Shown here in pieces: positions 32,798 through 40,892 of a stretch of DNA of 46,200 nucleotides; position 1 is the first letter of the stretch, and the number at the start of each line of letters is the position of its first letter. The stretch is from Hydrogenophaga sp. NFH-34 (GTDB lineage: Bacteria; Pseudomonadota; Gammaproteobacteria; Burkholderiales; Burkholderiaceae_C): positions 1 to 46,200 of the forward strand of contig NZ_JACBGE010000033.1 in the NCBI RefSeq assembly GCF_021401345.1, written 5' to 3'. A model generated the notes under the pieces. It saw only the letters and a list, made by a program, of their open reading frames with translations. It did not search any database and had not been told where the DNA came from. Both the position numbers and the translations under genes were made by a program.

Positions 32798-34396
32798 ATG
32801 TCGTCGACAAGCACCGCTGCGGGTTCCATGCCCGCCAAGACGTACCTGTCCATCGGTTCGATCAGGCCGCTGGGGGCGAAGCTCGATGTGCCCGAAGCCG
32901 GCGGGGGCTGCGGCACCTCGGGCGGTGAGGGCAAGGCCAGTTGTGGTTCGTCGGGCGGGCCCGACGACATGCCGGCCGAGATCTGGGAGAAGGTCAAGAA
33001 CCATCCCTGCTATTCCGAAGAGGCCCACCACCACTACGCCCGCATGCACGTGGCCGTGGCGCCGGCCTGCAACATCCAGTGCAACTACTGCAACCGCAAG
33101 TACGACTGCTCCAATGAAAGCCGCCCCGGCGTCGTGAGCCAGAAGCTCACGCCGGAGCAGGCGGTCAAGAAGGTGGTCGCGGTCGCGAGCGAGATTCCGC
33201 AGATGACGGTGCTCGGCGTTGCCGGCCCGGGCGATTCGCTGGCCAACCCCAAGAAGACGTTTGAGACCTTCCGCCTGCTGCAGGAACAGGCGCCCGACAT
33301 CAAGCTCTGCATCTCGACCAACGGCCTGGCGCTGCCGGACTACGTGGACGAGATCTGCCAGTACAACGTCGACCACGTGACCATCACCATCAACATGGTG
33401 GACCCGGCGGTGGGCGCCAAGATCTATCCGTGGATCTTCTGGGACCACCGTCGCATCACCGGCTACGAGGCCGCCAAGATCCTGCACGAACGCCAGATGC
33501 TCGGCCTGGAGATGCTGACCGCTCGCGGCGTGCTCACCAAGATCAATTCGGTGCTGATCCCCGGCATCAACGATCAGCACCTGATGGACGTCAACCGCGA
33601 GGTGAAGAAGCGCGGCGCCTTCCTGCACAACATCATGCCGCTCATCAGCGAGGCAGAGCACGGCACGGTGTTCGGCCTGACCGGTCAGCGCGGCCCGAGC
33701 GCGCAGGAACTCAAGGCCGTGCAGGACGCCTGCGCGGGCGGTGCGAACCTGATGCGCCACTGCCGCCAGTGCCGTGCCGACGCGGTGGGCCTGCTGGGCG
33801 AAGACCGGTCGGACGAGTTCACGCTCGACAAGATCGAAGAGATGGAGGTCGTGTACGACCTCGACAAGCGCCGCGCCTACCAGGACAAGGTCGAGGTCGA
33901 GCGCCAGGCACAACACGCCGCCAAGCAGGAAGCGCTGGCCGCGAGCGCGGCCCTGCCGGCGGACGCCGACATGAAGGTGCTGGTGGCGGTGGCCACCAAG
34001 GGCGGTGGCCGCGTGAACGAGCACTTCGGCCACGTCACCGAGTTCCAGATTTTTGAGGTCAGCGCGGCCGAGGCCCTGTTCGTCGGCCATCGCCGGGTGG
34101 ACCAGTACTGCCAGGGCGGTTTCGGCGACGACGAACAACTGCCCAGCGTGGTCCGCGCCATCAACGACTGCCACGCGGTGCTGGTGGCCAAGATCGGCGC
34201 GTGCCCGCGCGACGAGCTGAGTGCGGCCGGCATCGAGCCGGTGGACCAGCACGTGGGCGAGTTCATCGAGAAGGCCGCGCTTGACTGGTTTGGCGACTAT
34301 CGCGAGCGCGTGGCGCGCGGCGTGGTCATCCACCAGCCGCGCGGCGACGCGCAGATCCGCCAGGGGGCCTTCACCAGCATCGCCGAGGCGGCCTGA
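32798..34396 (+). CDS. nifB: NifB, radical-SAM FeMo-co core synthase with NifX domain
   Basis: The 532-residue enzyme fuses two 4Fe-4S units with a carbide from SAM to make the NifB-co precursor of FeMo-co. The radical-SAM ligands are C91, C95 and C98 (PACNIQCNYCNRKYDCSNESRPG); further cluster cysteines are in HCRQCRADAVGLLGED. A NifX/NafY-like domain from about residue 405 (MKVLVAVATKGGGRVNEHFGH) completes the typical proteobacterial fusion. A NifA site and sigma-54 promoter are directly upstream. Ribosome-binding site GAAGGG precedes the ATG. Confidence 0.96.
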   Translation: MSSTSTAAGSMPAKTYLSIGSIRPLGAKLDVPEAGGGCGTSGGEGKASCGSSGGPDDMPAEIWEKVKNHPCYSEEAHHHYARMHVAVAPACNIQCNYCNRKYDCSNESRPGVVSQKLTPEQAVKKVVAVASEIPQMTVLGVAGPGDSLANPKKTFETFRLLQEQAPDIKLCISTNGLALPDYVDEICQYNVDHVTITINMVDPAVGAKIYPWIFWDHRRITGYEAAKILHERQMLGLEMLTARGVLTKINSVLIPGINDQHLMDVNREVKKRGAFLHNIMPLISEAEHGTVFGLTGQRGPSAQELKAVQDACAGGANLMRHCRQCRADAVGLLGEDRSDEFTLDKIEEMEVVYDLDKRRAYQDKVEVERQAQHAAKQEALAASAALPADADMKVLVAVATKGGGRVNEHFGHVTEFQIFEVSAAEALFVGHRRVDQYCQGGFGDDEQLPSVVRAINDCHAVLVAKIGACPRDELSAAGIEPVDQHVGEFIEKAALDWFGDYRERVARGVVIHQPRGDAQIRQGAFTSIAEAA

Positions 34397-34398
34397 TC

Positions 34399-34415
34399 GG
34401 CCGCCCTTGGCGGCC
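34399..34415 (+). terminator. Short hairpin after nifB
   Basis: GGCCGCC-CTT-GGCGGCC forms a perfect 7-bp stem followed by CTTTCC. It may stabilise or attenuate the transcript between nifB and fdxN and need not end it. Confidence 0.45.
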
Positions 34416-34488
34416 CTTTCCAGAACACATTTCGACAGCTTTCTTTGTCCCCCACGTCGCCCCACGACGAAGCCCCAGGAGAACCACC

Positions 34489-34683
34489 ATGGCCCTCAAG
34501 ATCATCGCCTCCACCTGCACCGGCTGCTCGGCCTGCGAGCCCGAATGCCCCAACGTCGCCATCCGCGAAAAGGGCGGCGTTTTCATCATCGACCCCAACA
34601 AATGCACCGAATGCGCCGACCAGTACGACGCGCCGCAATGCCAGGCCGTGTGCCCGGTGGACGGCTGCATCGTCAAGGTCTGA
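34489..34683 (+). CDS. fdxN: 2[4Fe-4S] ferredoxin FdxN
   Basis: The 64-residue ferredoxin has CTGCSACEPECP and CTECADQYDAPQCQAVCP, i.e. C-x2-C-x2-C-x3-C and C-x2-C-x8-C-x3-C. The eight-residue spacing is typical of nif-linked FdxN proteins, which feed electrons to nitrogenase or to NifB. AGGAG stands before the ATG; the gene follows nifB as in many diazotrophs. Confidence 0.94.
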   Translation: MALKIIASTCTGCSACEPECPNVAIREKGGVFIIDPNKCTECADQYDAPQCQAVCPVDGCIVKV

Positions 34684-34710
34684 CGGTTCCTGTTTGTGAA
34701 AGTGAATCCC

Positions 34711-35109
34711 ATGTCTACCTCGTTCACCCTGACCCCGGCGGCGGAGAAGTTCATCGGCCGCATCGTGCGTTTTTCGGGCATTCCCGCTGCGGGCCTGCGG
34801 CTGCAGGTGTCGCCCGGTGGCTGCTCGGGCTACAGCGCGGAATTCAGCGCCGAGGCCGTGCCCCAGGACGGCGAACAGGTGTTCGTGGTGTCGGGGCTGA
34901 AGTTCTTCGTGGCGGCCGAAAGCCGCCTGCTGCTCGACGGCGTGACGATCGACTTCACCGAAACGCCGACCTCGTCGGGCCTGAGCTTCCTCAACCCGAA
35001 GCAGCAGGCCTGCGGCTGCAGCAGCGCCGAAGCGGCCCTGCCGCCGGGCGTGGCGAAGATCAAGCTGGGCGCCATCGGGCGCGGCCGGCCGGCGTCGCTG
35101 GTGTCCTGA
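34711..35109 (+). CDS. Nif-associated HesB/IscA-type protein
   Basis: The 132-residue A-type carrier has the cysteines in SPGGCSGYSAEF and ACGCSSAEAAL, with a C-terminal extension (PPGVAKIKLGAIGRGRPASLVS). It resembles nif-linked HesB/IscA(nif) proteins that supply clusters for nitrogenase maturation. It is the third A-type carrier of the window. A GTG at 34696 is an alternative start; ATG 34711 begins the conserved part. The ribosome-binding site is weak for both. Confidence 0.85.
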   Translation: MSTSFTLTPAAEKFIGRIVRFSGIPAAGLRLQVSPGGCSGYSAEFSAEAVPQDGEQVFVVSGLKFFVAAESRLLLDGVTIDFTETPTSSGLSFLNPKQQACGCSSAEAALPPGVAKIKLGAIGRGRPASLVS

Positions 35110-35140
35110 CCGGCCCACCCCGCCGCGTGGAGCGCTGACC

Positions 35141-35719
35141 GTGATCACCTCGGCCGACCGCGATTTCGACGCCGCTGCGCAGGCGTTCGCGGACCGTGTG
35201 CTGGGGCAGGCGTTGCCGGCCGAGGCGGCCGCGCTCATCACGCAGGCGGGCGAGCGGCGCGACCGGCCGGCCGAAGCGCTGGCGCTGCTGGAGCGCGCGC
35301 AGGCCCTGGCGCCGCAGCACCCGGTGCCGGTGATCGCGCTCTACCGCTTCCATTTCTATGGCCACGCGCTGGAGCAGGCGCGCCTGCAGGGCGAAAGCGC
35401 GCTGGCCCTGGCCCGCGCCGCGCTCGGCCCCGACTTCGGCGACGAACCGCCGGCCGACGACACGGTGCGCGGCGACGCGGCGGTGCGTTTCTACCTGTTC
35501 ACGCTCAAGGCGCTGGCCTACCTGAACCTGCGCTTGGGCGAGCGGGACGAAGCCCGCCTGATGCTGGGCGAACTGCGCCGCCTCGACCCGCAGGACCACC
35601 TGGGCGGTGGCCTGCTCTCGCACGTGATGGCGCGGCACGAAGCGGGCGGCGGCACGTCGCCCTCGGCCGACAGCCCCTCGGGCTACCCGGTGCGCGGCTG
35701 GCACCCCCACTGGCGATGA
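35141..35719 (+). CDS. Helical-repeat (TPR-like) nif-cluster protein
   Basis: The 192-residue protein is alpha-helical and alanine-rich with TPR-like spacing (AEALALLERAQALAPQHPVPVIALYRFHFYGHALEQA, then LKALAYLNLRLGERDEARLMLGELRRLDP). No catalytic motif is seen. Such proteins accompany the LRV protein in some nif clusters and could act in complex assembly. GTG 35141 has GGAG upstream. Its stop overlaps the next start (ATGA). Confidence 0.65.
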   Translation: MITSADRDFDAAAQAFADRVLGQALPAEAAALITQAGERRDRPAEALALLERAQALAPQHPVPVIALYRFHFYGHALEQARLQGESALALARAALGPDFGDEPPADDTVRGDAAVRFYLFTLKALAYLNLRLGERDEARLMLGELRRLDPQDHLGGGLLSHVMARHEAGGGTSPSADSPSGYPVRGWHPHWR

Positions 35720-36606
35720 ACACCGCCACCACCTCCACCCCGGGCACCGCGCCGCCGCTGGCGGGTGCGCAGCGCCTGCACGCGCGGGCGCCGGCGGGCG
35801 ACATCGCGGCGCGGCACTGGTCGGGCGGCCCGGTGGATTGCCGTGCCTGCCCGTACCAGGCCCTGCGCCGCCTGCCCGGTGCCCAGGGCTGCGAGCCCGG
35901 GCACGCCTGCATGCAGGACGCGTACGCGCGCCGCATCGACCGCTTTTTCCGCTGGCACCCCGAGTGCGCCGACGAACAGCTCGCGCACCCGTACTTCGAG
36001 GTGCGCGCCATCGCGGCGCGGCACGCCAGCGTGTTCCGCCTGCCGGTGCTGATGGACGACCCCGACGAGACCGTGCGCCTGCAGGTGGCCGCGCGCCTGT
36101 CGCCCGCGCAACTGGAACGCCTGATGCACGACCCGCACCGCGAAGTGCGCCTGCGCGTCGCGCAACGCATCGACCCCGCGCGGCTGGCGGCGCTGCGGCA
36201 CGACCCGGACTACGGCGTGCGCGAACTGGTGGCGCGGCGCCTGCCGCTGGCGCTGCTGCCCACGCTGGCCGGCGACCCCGAACGGCGCGTGCGCGAATGG
36301 GTGGCCGAGCGCCTGGAAATGCCCGCGCTGCTGGCCCTGCTGGCCGACCCCGAACCCGAGGTGCGCCGCGTGGTGGCGCGCCGCCTGCCCGAGCCGCTGC
36401 TGTACCGCCTGGCCGGCGATGCCGACTGGCGCGTGCGCTGGGAAGTGGCGCAGCGCGCCGACGCCAGCGTGTTGGCTGCCCTGCGCGACGACCTCGACGC
36501 CGAGGTGGCGCGGGCCGCCACCGACCGCCTGGCGCGCCGCGCGCCGCTGCACCTGCAAGCCGTGGCCGCGCCGAGCGGCCACGCCCACCCGGGAGAACCG
36601 TCATGA
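35716..36606 (+). CDS. 4Fe4S leucine-rich-repeat-variant (LRV) protein
   Basis: The 296-residue protein is the homologue of the Azotobacter vinelandii LRV protein from the nif region. The N-terminus holds cluster cysteines (VDCRACPYQALR, GCEPGHACMQDAY); from about residue 90 onwards some eight repeats of about 24 residues follow, each with a DPxxEVRxxVAxR-like core. The molecular role is unknown; the repeats suggest binding of a protein partner, possibly a nitrogenase precursor. It is coupled to genes on both sides by ATGA overlaps. Confidence 0.88.
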   Translation: MNTATTSTPGTAPPLAGAQRLHARAPAGDIAARHWSGGPVDCRACPYQALRRLPGAQGCEPGHACMQDAYARRIDRFFRWHPECADEQLAHPYFEVRAIAARHASVFRLPVLMDDPDETVRLQVAARLSPAQLERLMHDPHREVRLRVAQRIDPARLAALRHDPDYGVRELVARRLPLALLPTLAGDPERRVREWVAERLEMPALLALLADPEPEVRRVVARRLPEPLLYRLAGDADWRVRWEVAQRADASVLAALRDDLDAEVARAATDRLARRAPLHLQAVAAPSGHAHPGEPS

Positions 36607-36971
36607 CCGACATCGTGCGCGACGACGACGTGATCGAGATCGCCTTCCCGCCGCGCTTCGCGTTCGGCGAACGGGTCGCCGCCCGCTCGGTGGTGCGCAA
36701 CGACGGCACCTACACCGGCAAGGACATCGGCGACGTGCTGGTGCACAAGGGCGACGTGGGCTACGTGGTGAGCATCAACACCTTCCTGCAGCAGTACTAC
36801 ATCTACGCCGTCGACTTTGTGGAAACCGGGCACCGGGTGGGCATGCGGGCGCGCGAACTGTGCACGCTCGACCACCTGCCCGACGACGTGCTGGCCCAGC
36901 TGGGCGAACGCGCGGCCGCACTGGGCCGGCTGGGCCTGCCCCACCCCGAAGAAGAAGGAGCCCGACCATGA
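36603..36971 (+). CDS. nifZ: NifZ, P-cluster maturation protein
   Basis: The 122-residue protein has the NifZ core FAFGERVAARSVVRNDGTYTGKD and GDVGYVVSINTFLQQYYIYAVDF. NifZ helps form the second P-cluster of the MoFe protein. Its start overlaps the LRV stop and its stop overlaps a second NifZ-like gene, so all three are translated together. Confidence 0.92.
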   Translation: MTDIVRDDDVIEIAFPPRFAFGERVAARSVVRNDGTYTGKDIGDVLVHKGDVGYVVSINTFLQQYYIYAVDFVETGHRVGMRARELCTLDHLPDDVLAQLGERAAALGRLGLPHPEEEGARP

Positions 36972-37246
36972 ACGGCATCGAACCCCGCGCCGCCGCCTTC
37001 GCCTGGGGCCAGCGCGTGATCGCGCTGGACGACATCGTCAACGACGGCAGCCACCCCCAGCACCCGGCCGACGCGGTGCTGGCCGTTCGCGGCGCGCTGG
37101 GCGAGATCGTCAACGTGGGCCACGCCATGGAACTCAACGAGCCGGTCTACCTGGTGGAATTTGCGGGCGGCGTGATCGGCTGCTTTGAAGACGAGCTGGC
37201 ACCGGCCCCGCTGGGGCTGCTGCCCGAGACGGAGGCGCAGCCGTGA
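36968..37246 (+). CDS. Second, shorter NifZ-type protein
   Basis: The 92-residue protein repeats the NifZ layout (FAWGQRVIALDDIVNDGSHP, then GALGEIVNVGHAMELNEPVYLVEF and GVIGCFEDELAP) but is shorter and lacks the C-terminal tail. It may arise from an old duplication and act as partner of NifZ or on another maturation step. It overlaps its neighbours by four bases each. Confidence 0.8.
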   Translation: MNGIEPRAAAFAWGQRVIALDDIVNDGSHPQHPADAVLAVRGALGEIVNVGHAMELNEPVYLVEFAGGVIGCFEDELAPAPLGLLPETEAQP

Positions 37247-37644
37247 ACACCGGCCGCCCGCTCCCGCCCACCCCGGCGTGCGCCCAGCCCGCCGCGTCGG
37301 CCGAGGCGGTGCGCGCCGTGGCGGCGGCGCCGGTGGTCGACTTCGTGCTGCCGCACCTGCGCCGCGCGCTGCGCAGCCGCACGCGCTACCGCTACGTGCG
37401 GCCCCGCGTGCGGCGCGAGGGCGAGCACTTCCGCATCGAAGCGCCATGCTGCTCGCGCAACATCGACCCGGCCGGCGGCGTGATCGACATCGCGCTCATC
37501 ACGCCGCTGCCCGATGGCGCGGGCTGGCAGATCCATGCGCGCGACCACGCGGGTGGCGGCTGGGTGCCGCAGGGCCAGAGCGCGCAGCTCGGCGACCTGA
37601 TGCAACTGCTGTGCACCGATCCGCAACGGCGGTTCTGGCCATGA
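37243..37644 (+). CDS. Uncharacterised nif-cluster protein (possibly DUF3024-like)
   Basis: A 133-residue protein starting at GTG 37243, which overlaps the preceding stop. Visible features are a Pro/Ala-rich start, an Arg-rich stretch (RALRSRTRYRYVRPRVRREGEHFRI), a CC pair (APCCSRNIDPAGG) and a tryptophan-rich end. The order resembles DUF3024 but I am not certain. Position within the nifZ-nifS operon suggests a maturation role. Confidence 0.55.
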   Translation: MNTGRPLPPTPACAQPAASAEAVRAVAAAPVVDFVLPHLRRALRSRTRYRYVRPRVRREGEHFRIEAPCCSRNIDPAGGVIDIALITPLPDGAGWQIHARDHAGGGWVPQGQSAQLGDLMQLLCTDPQRRFWP

Positions 37645-37672
37645 AGCCCCGCCGGTTTTCCAGGGGGTGGCG

Positions 37673-38818
37673 GTGATCTACCTCGACGCCAATGCCACCA
37701 CGCCGCCGTCGGCCGCGGCGGTGCAGGCCGTGGCCGAGACGCTGCAGGCGGTGTGGGCCAACCCGTCGTCGCCCCACGGCCCGGGCCAGCAGGCCCGGCG
37801 GGTGCTGGGCCAGGCGCGGGCCAGCGTGGCGCAGGTGCTGGGCTGCCGCCCGCACGACGTGGTGTTCACCAGCGGTGCCACCGAAGCCAACCACCTCGCG
37901 CTGCGCGGCCTGCTGGCCGCCGCACCGGCCGGGCGCAGCCGCCTGCTGGTGAGCGCCGTGGAACACGCCGGCCTGCTGCGGCTGGTGCAGGCGCTGGCCG
38001 GGGAAGGCTGGCGGGTCGAGCACCTGCCGGTGCGGCCCGACGGCACGGCCGACCTGGCGGCGCTGGCGGCGGGCCTGGGCCCCGACGTGGCGCTGGTCTC
38101 TTTCATGGCCGCGAACAACGAAACCGGCGTGTGCATGCCGGTGGCCGAGATCGCGGCGCTGGCGCACGCGGCCGGTGCGTTGTTCCACACCGACGCCACC
38201 CAGTGCGTGGGCAAGCAGGCCTTCCAGTTCGCTGACAGCGGCGCCGACGCGGCCACGCTGTCGGCGCACAAGTTCCACGGGCCCAAGGGCGTGGGGGCTT
38301 TGCTGCTGCGCCCGGGCACACCGTTTCGCGCACCCGTGCCGGGTTCGCAGGAACGCGGGCGGCGCGGCGGCACCGAAAACCTGCCCGGCATCGCCGGCAT
38401 GGCGGCGGCGCTGCAGGGCCTGGGCGATCTGGCGGCCGAAGCCGCGCGCCAGACCGCCCTGCGCGACGCCCTCGAAGCCGGCCTGTGCGCGGCGCTGCCC
38501 GCCACCCACATCTGGGCCCGCGGCGCGCAGCGCCTGCCCGGCACCAGCCTGCTGCGCGTGGGCGCGCTGTCGGCCGACGTGGTGCTCCACCGGCTGGAGC
38601 GCCTGGGTGTGGCCGCGGCGTCCGGCGCGGCCTGCGCCAGCAGCGGCAGCGAGCCGTCGCACGTGCTGCGCGCCATGGGCGTGCCGGCCGACGAAGCGCT
38701 GGGCGCGGTGCGCCTGTCGCTGGGCCGCACCACCACCGCCGACGAGGTGCGCGCCGTGCTCGCCGGCCTGCCGCCGCTGCTGCAACCCCTGCTCGCGCCC
38801 GAGGCGCTGAGCGCCTGA
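37673..38818 (+). CDS. nifS: NifS-type cysteine desulfurase
   Basis: The 381-residue PLP enzyme starts MIYLDANATTPPSAAAV. The PLP lysine is in LSAHKFHGPKG and the catalytic cysteine in AAASGAACASSGSEPSHVLRAMG. It should supply sulfur for nitrogenase clusters, parallel to the IscS at 26563-27807; no nifU accompanies it. GTG 37673 was chosen since AGGGGGT lies at the right distance and the family N-terminus starts there; GTG 37667 is an alternative. Confidence 0.9.
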   Translation: MIYLDANATTPPSAAAVQAVAETLQAVWANPSSPHGPGQQARRVLGQARASVAQVLGCRPHDVVFTSGATEANHLALRGLLAAAPAGRSRLLVSAVEHAGLLRLVQALAGEGWRVEHLPVRPDGTADLAALAAGLGPDVALVSFMAANNETGVCMPVAEIAALAHAAGALFHTDATQCVGKQAFQFADSGADAATLSAHKFHGPKGVGALLLRPGTPFRAPVPGSQERGRRGGTENLPGIAGMAAALQGLGDLAAEAARQTALRDALEAGLCAALPATHIWARGAQRLPGTSLLRVGALSADVVLHRLERLGVAAASGAACASSGSEPSHVLRAMGVPADEALGAVRLSLGRTTTADEVRAVLAGLPPLLQPLLAPEALSA

Positions 38819-38851
38819 CCCGTTTTTGACCGACCCACCAGGAGCCGACCG

Positions 38852-39067
38852 ATGAAAGTGATGATTCGCCGCGACAACAAGGGAGCGCTCAGCGCCTACG
38901 TGCCGAAAAAAGACCTGGAGGAACCCATCGTCGCGATGGCCAACCCGGCGATGTGGGGCGGCCTGGTCACGCTGGGCAACGGCTGGCAGCTCGACCTGCC
39001 CGCCATGGCGGCCGACACGCCGCTGCCCATCACGGTCGAGGCGCGCAAGATCGCCGAAGCGGAGTGA
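38852..39067 (+). CDS. nifT: NifT/FixU family protein
   Basis: The 71-residue protein begins MKVMIRRDNKGALSAYVPKKDLEEPIV and contains WGGLVTLGNGWQLDLP, the NifT signature. Its function is unresolved; it is nearly always next to nif maturation genes. AGGAG precedes the ATG. Confidence 0.9.
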   Translation: MKVMIRRDNKGALSAYVPKKDLEEPIVAMANPAMWGGLVTLGNGWQLDLPAMAADTPLPITVEARKIAEAE

Positions 39068-39071
39068 CGCC

Positions 39072-39332
39072 ATGAGTCTCAGCACCGAACAACTGCAGGC
39101 GGCGCGCGAAGTGGTGGGCTGGGCGCCCAGCCTGCGCGACGCGGTCGCGATCTGGCGCTCGCGCTTTCCCCAGATCCGCGCCCTGACGGTGGACGCCAGC
39201 GACATGCGCAGCGAACAGCCCGCGCTGCAACTGGGGCACCGCAGCGTCTACCTGGCGGCGTCGGACGGGCACTGCTGGCACGTGACGCAGCGCCCCGAAG
39301 AGGCCACGGCGCTGATCCTCACGCAGCACTGA
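39072..39332 (+). CDS. Small uncharacterised nif-cluster protein
   Basis: An 86-residue protein (MSLSTEQLQAAREVVGWAPSLRDAVAIWRSRFPQIRALTVDASDM...) four bases after nifT, with GGAG before its ATG. It contains one Cys (DGHCWHVTQRP). It may belong to the small DUF6129-type family seen near nif genes, but this is from memory and uncertain. It ends the nifB operon before the repeat region. Confidence 0.6.
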   Translation: MSLSTEQLQAAREVVGWAPSLRDAVAIWRSRFPQIRALTVDASDMRSEQPALQLGHRSVYLAASDGHCWHVTQRPEEATALILTQH

Positions 39333-39430
39333 GCGGCACACCATGGGCTTCCGCCGTCGCCGCCATGTCAGCGCCATCGGTCCGTGCCATTGGTTCACTG
39401 GTGTGTCATGCCCATCCCTGCGGGCATCTG

Positions 39431-39670
39431 GTGGCTGTGCCGCGTGGCGCCTGGACCCCCGCGTTCGCGGGGGTGACGGGGTGGCGTCCGGCATTCGGGG
39501 CCGCGATGCCGTTGCCCAACTGCCGTCATGCCCGCGCAGGCGGGCATCCAGTGGTTGTGCCGCGTGGCGTCTGGACCCCCGCGTTCGCGGGGGTGACGGG
39601 GTGGCGTCCGGCATTCGGGACCGCGATGCCGTTGCCCAACTGCCGTCATGCCCGCGCAGGCGGGCATCCA
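39431..39670. repeat. Tandem duplication of a 120-bp palindrome-containing unit
   Basis: 39431-39550 and 39551-39670 differ at only a handful of positions. Each unit contains ACCCCCGCGTTCGCGGGGGT and ends with the REP-like palindrome (39525-39551 and 39645-39671). A degenerate REP end also precedes the first unit (39413-39430). The 386-base gap 39333-39718 holds this array, a short 5' stretch without recognisable features and a ribosome-binding site. Confidence 0.85.
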
Positions 39671-39718
39671 GCACCCGTCGGCCCCGTTGAGTTCAATCAC
39701 TTTCTGGAAAGAACCCCC

Positions 39719-40882
39719 ATGAACATGGACACCATTGCCCTGTGCGAGCCCGACGGCGGCGCCGACGCGCAGCCGCTGCTGGAGGCCGTGCTGGCTTCGG
39801 GGCGCTGGAGCGACGGCCCGATGCGCGAATCGTTCGAGCAGGTGCTGGCCGCCTGGGTCGGGCGCAAGCACGCGGTGGCCGTGGGCAGCGGCACGCTGGG
39901 CACCTGGATCGCGCTGCGCGCCCTGGGCATCGGCCCGGGCGACGAGGTGATCTGCGCCTCGCACACCTGGCACCAGGTGGCGCAGGCGATCACGCTGGCC
40001 GGGGCCACGCCCGTGTTTGCCGACATCAACTACTGGAGCGGCTGCCTGTCGCCCGAGAAGGCGGCGCAGCGCATCACCCCGGCCACGCGCGCCATCCTGG
40101 CCGGCAACACCAACGGCCACCCGGCCGCCTGGAAGGCGCTGCGCGAACTGGCCGACGCGCACGGCCTGCGGCTGCTGGAAGACAGCACCGAAGCCCTGGG
40201 CTCGCGCTACCTGGGCCGGATGGTCGGCACCTTCGGCGACGTGTCGGTGCTCGACTTCTCCGCGCCTTCGGCGCTGTGCACCGGCGAAGGCGGCATGCTG
40301 CTGACCGACGACGACGCGCTGGCGGTGGAGCTGCGTTACCTGCGCCAGCGCCGCCTGGCCGACCGGTCTTCGGTGTCGGTGGGCGCGCGCGTGCCGCTGC
40401 AGGCGGGCATGAGCGAGCTGACGGCCGCGCTCGGCCTGGCGCAACTGGCCGGGCTGGACGAGCGGCTGGCGCAGCGCAAGCAGGTGGAGACCTGGTACCA
40501 CCAGCAGATGCAGAGCTTTGAAGGCATCAAGCCACCGTACCTGGCCGAAGACGTGGACGAGGTGCACTGGATGCTGTACGTGGTGCACCTGGGCAAGCGC
40601 TTCACGCGCAGCGCGCGCACCCAGATGATCGACGACCTGCGCGCCTGCGGCATCGAATCCGCCGCCTACAGCCACCCGCTGCACCAGCAGTTTTTCTACA
40701 TGAACGCCCACGACGGCACCGGCCGCCAGCGCGGCGCGCTGCCGGACACCGACCGCATTGGTGACCGCGCGCTGGCGCTGCCGCTGCACACGGGGCTGGA
40801 CCCGGCGCAGATCCAGTACATCGTCAAGACGCTCAAGGACACCGCCACCAACGTCGGCGCCGGGGCGGCGATTTATCTTTGA
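39719..40882 (+). CDS. DegT/DnrJ/EryC1/StrS-fold protein lacking the PLP lysine
   Basis: The 387-residue protein has the fold of sugar aminotransferases: SGTLGTWIALRALGIGPGDEVI, TWHQVAQAITLAGATPVFADI, then EDSTEALGS with the conserved PLP-contacting aspartate (D155). At the site where the family has K five residues before GEGG (FSxxxxK...GEGG) it reads FSAPSALCTGEGG, giving S184. Without the Schiff-base lysine ordinary transamination is not expected; related dehydratases use His there. It follows the nif operon and is ten bases before the SIR2-like gene, so they are probably co-expressed. GGAAAG precedes the ATG. Confidence 0.8.
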   Translation: MNMDTIALCEPDGGADAQPLLEAVLASGRWSDGPMRESFEQVLAAWVGRKHAVAVGSGTLGTWIALRALGIGPGDEVICASHTWHQVAQAITLAGATPVFADINYWSGCLSPEKAAQRITPATRAILAGNTNGHPAAWKALRELADAHGLRLLEDSTEALGSRYLGRMVGTFGDVSVLDFSAPSALCTGEGGMLLTDDDALAVELRYLRQRRLADRSSVSVGARVPLQAGMSELTAALGLAQLAGLDERLAQRKQVETWYHQQMQSFEGIKPPYLAEDVDEVHWMLYVVHLGKRFTRSARTQMIDDLRACGIESAAYSHPLHQQFFYMNAHDGTGRQRGALPDTDRIGDRALALPLHTGLDPAQIQYIVKTLKDTATNVGAGAAIYL

Positions 40883-40892
40883 AAGAAACACC

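Noticed and set aside
32620..39332. nifHDK, nifEN or nifQ in the nifB region
   Set aside because: None of the translations in the window shows their signature cysteines or P-loops; they must lie elsewhere.
39431..39670. CRISPR array
   Set aside because: Only two long 120-bp units with no short repeat-spacer pattern and no cas genes in the window.
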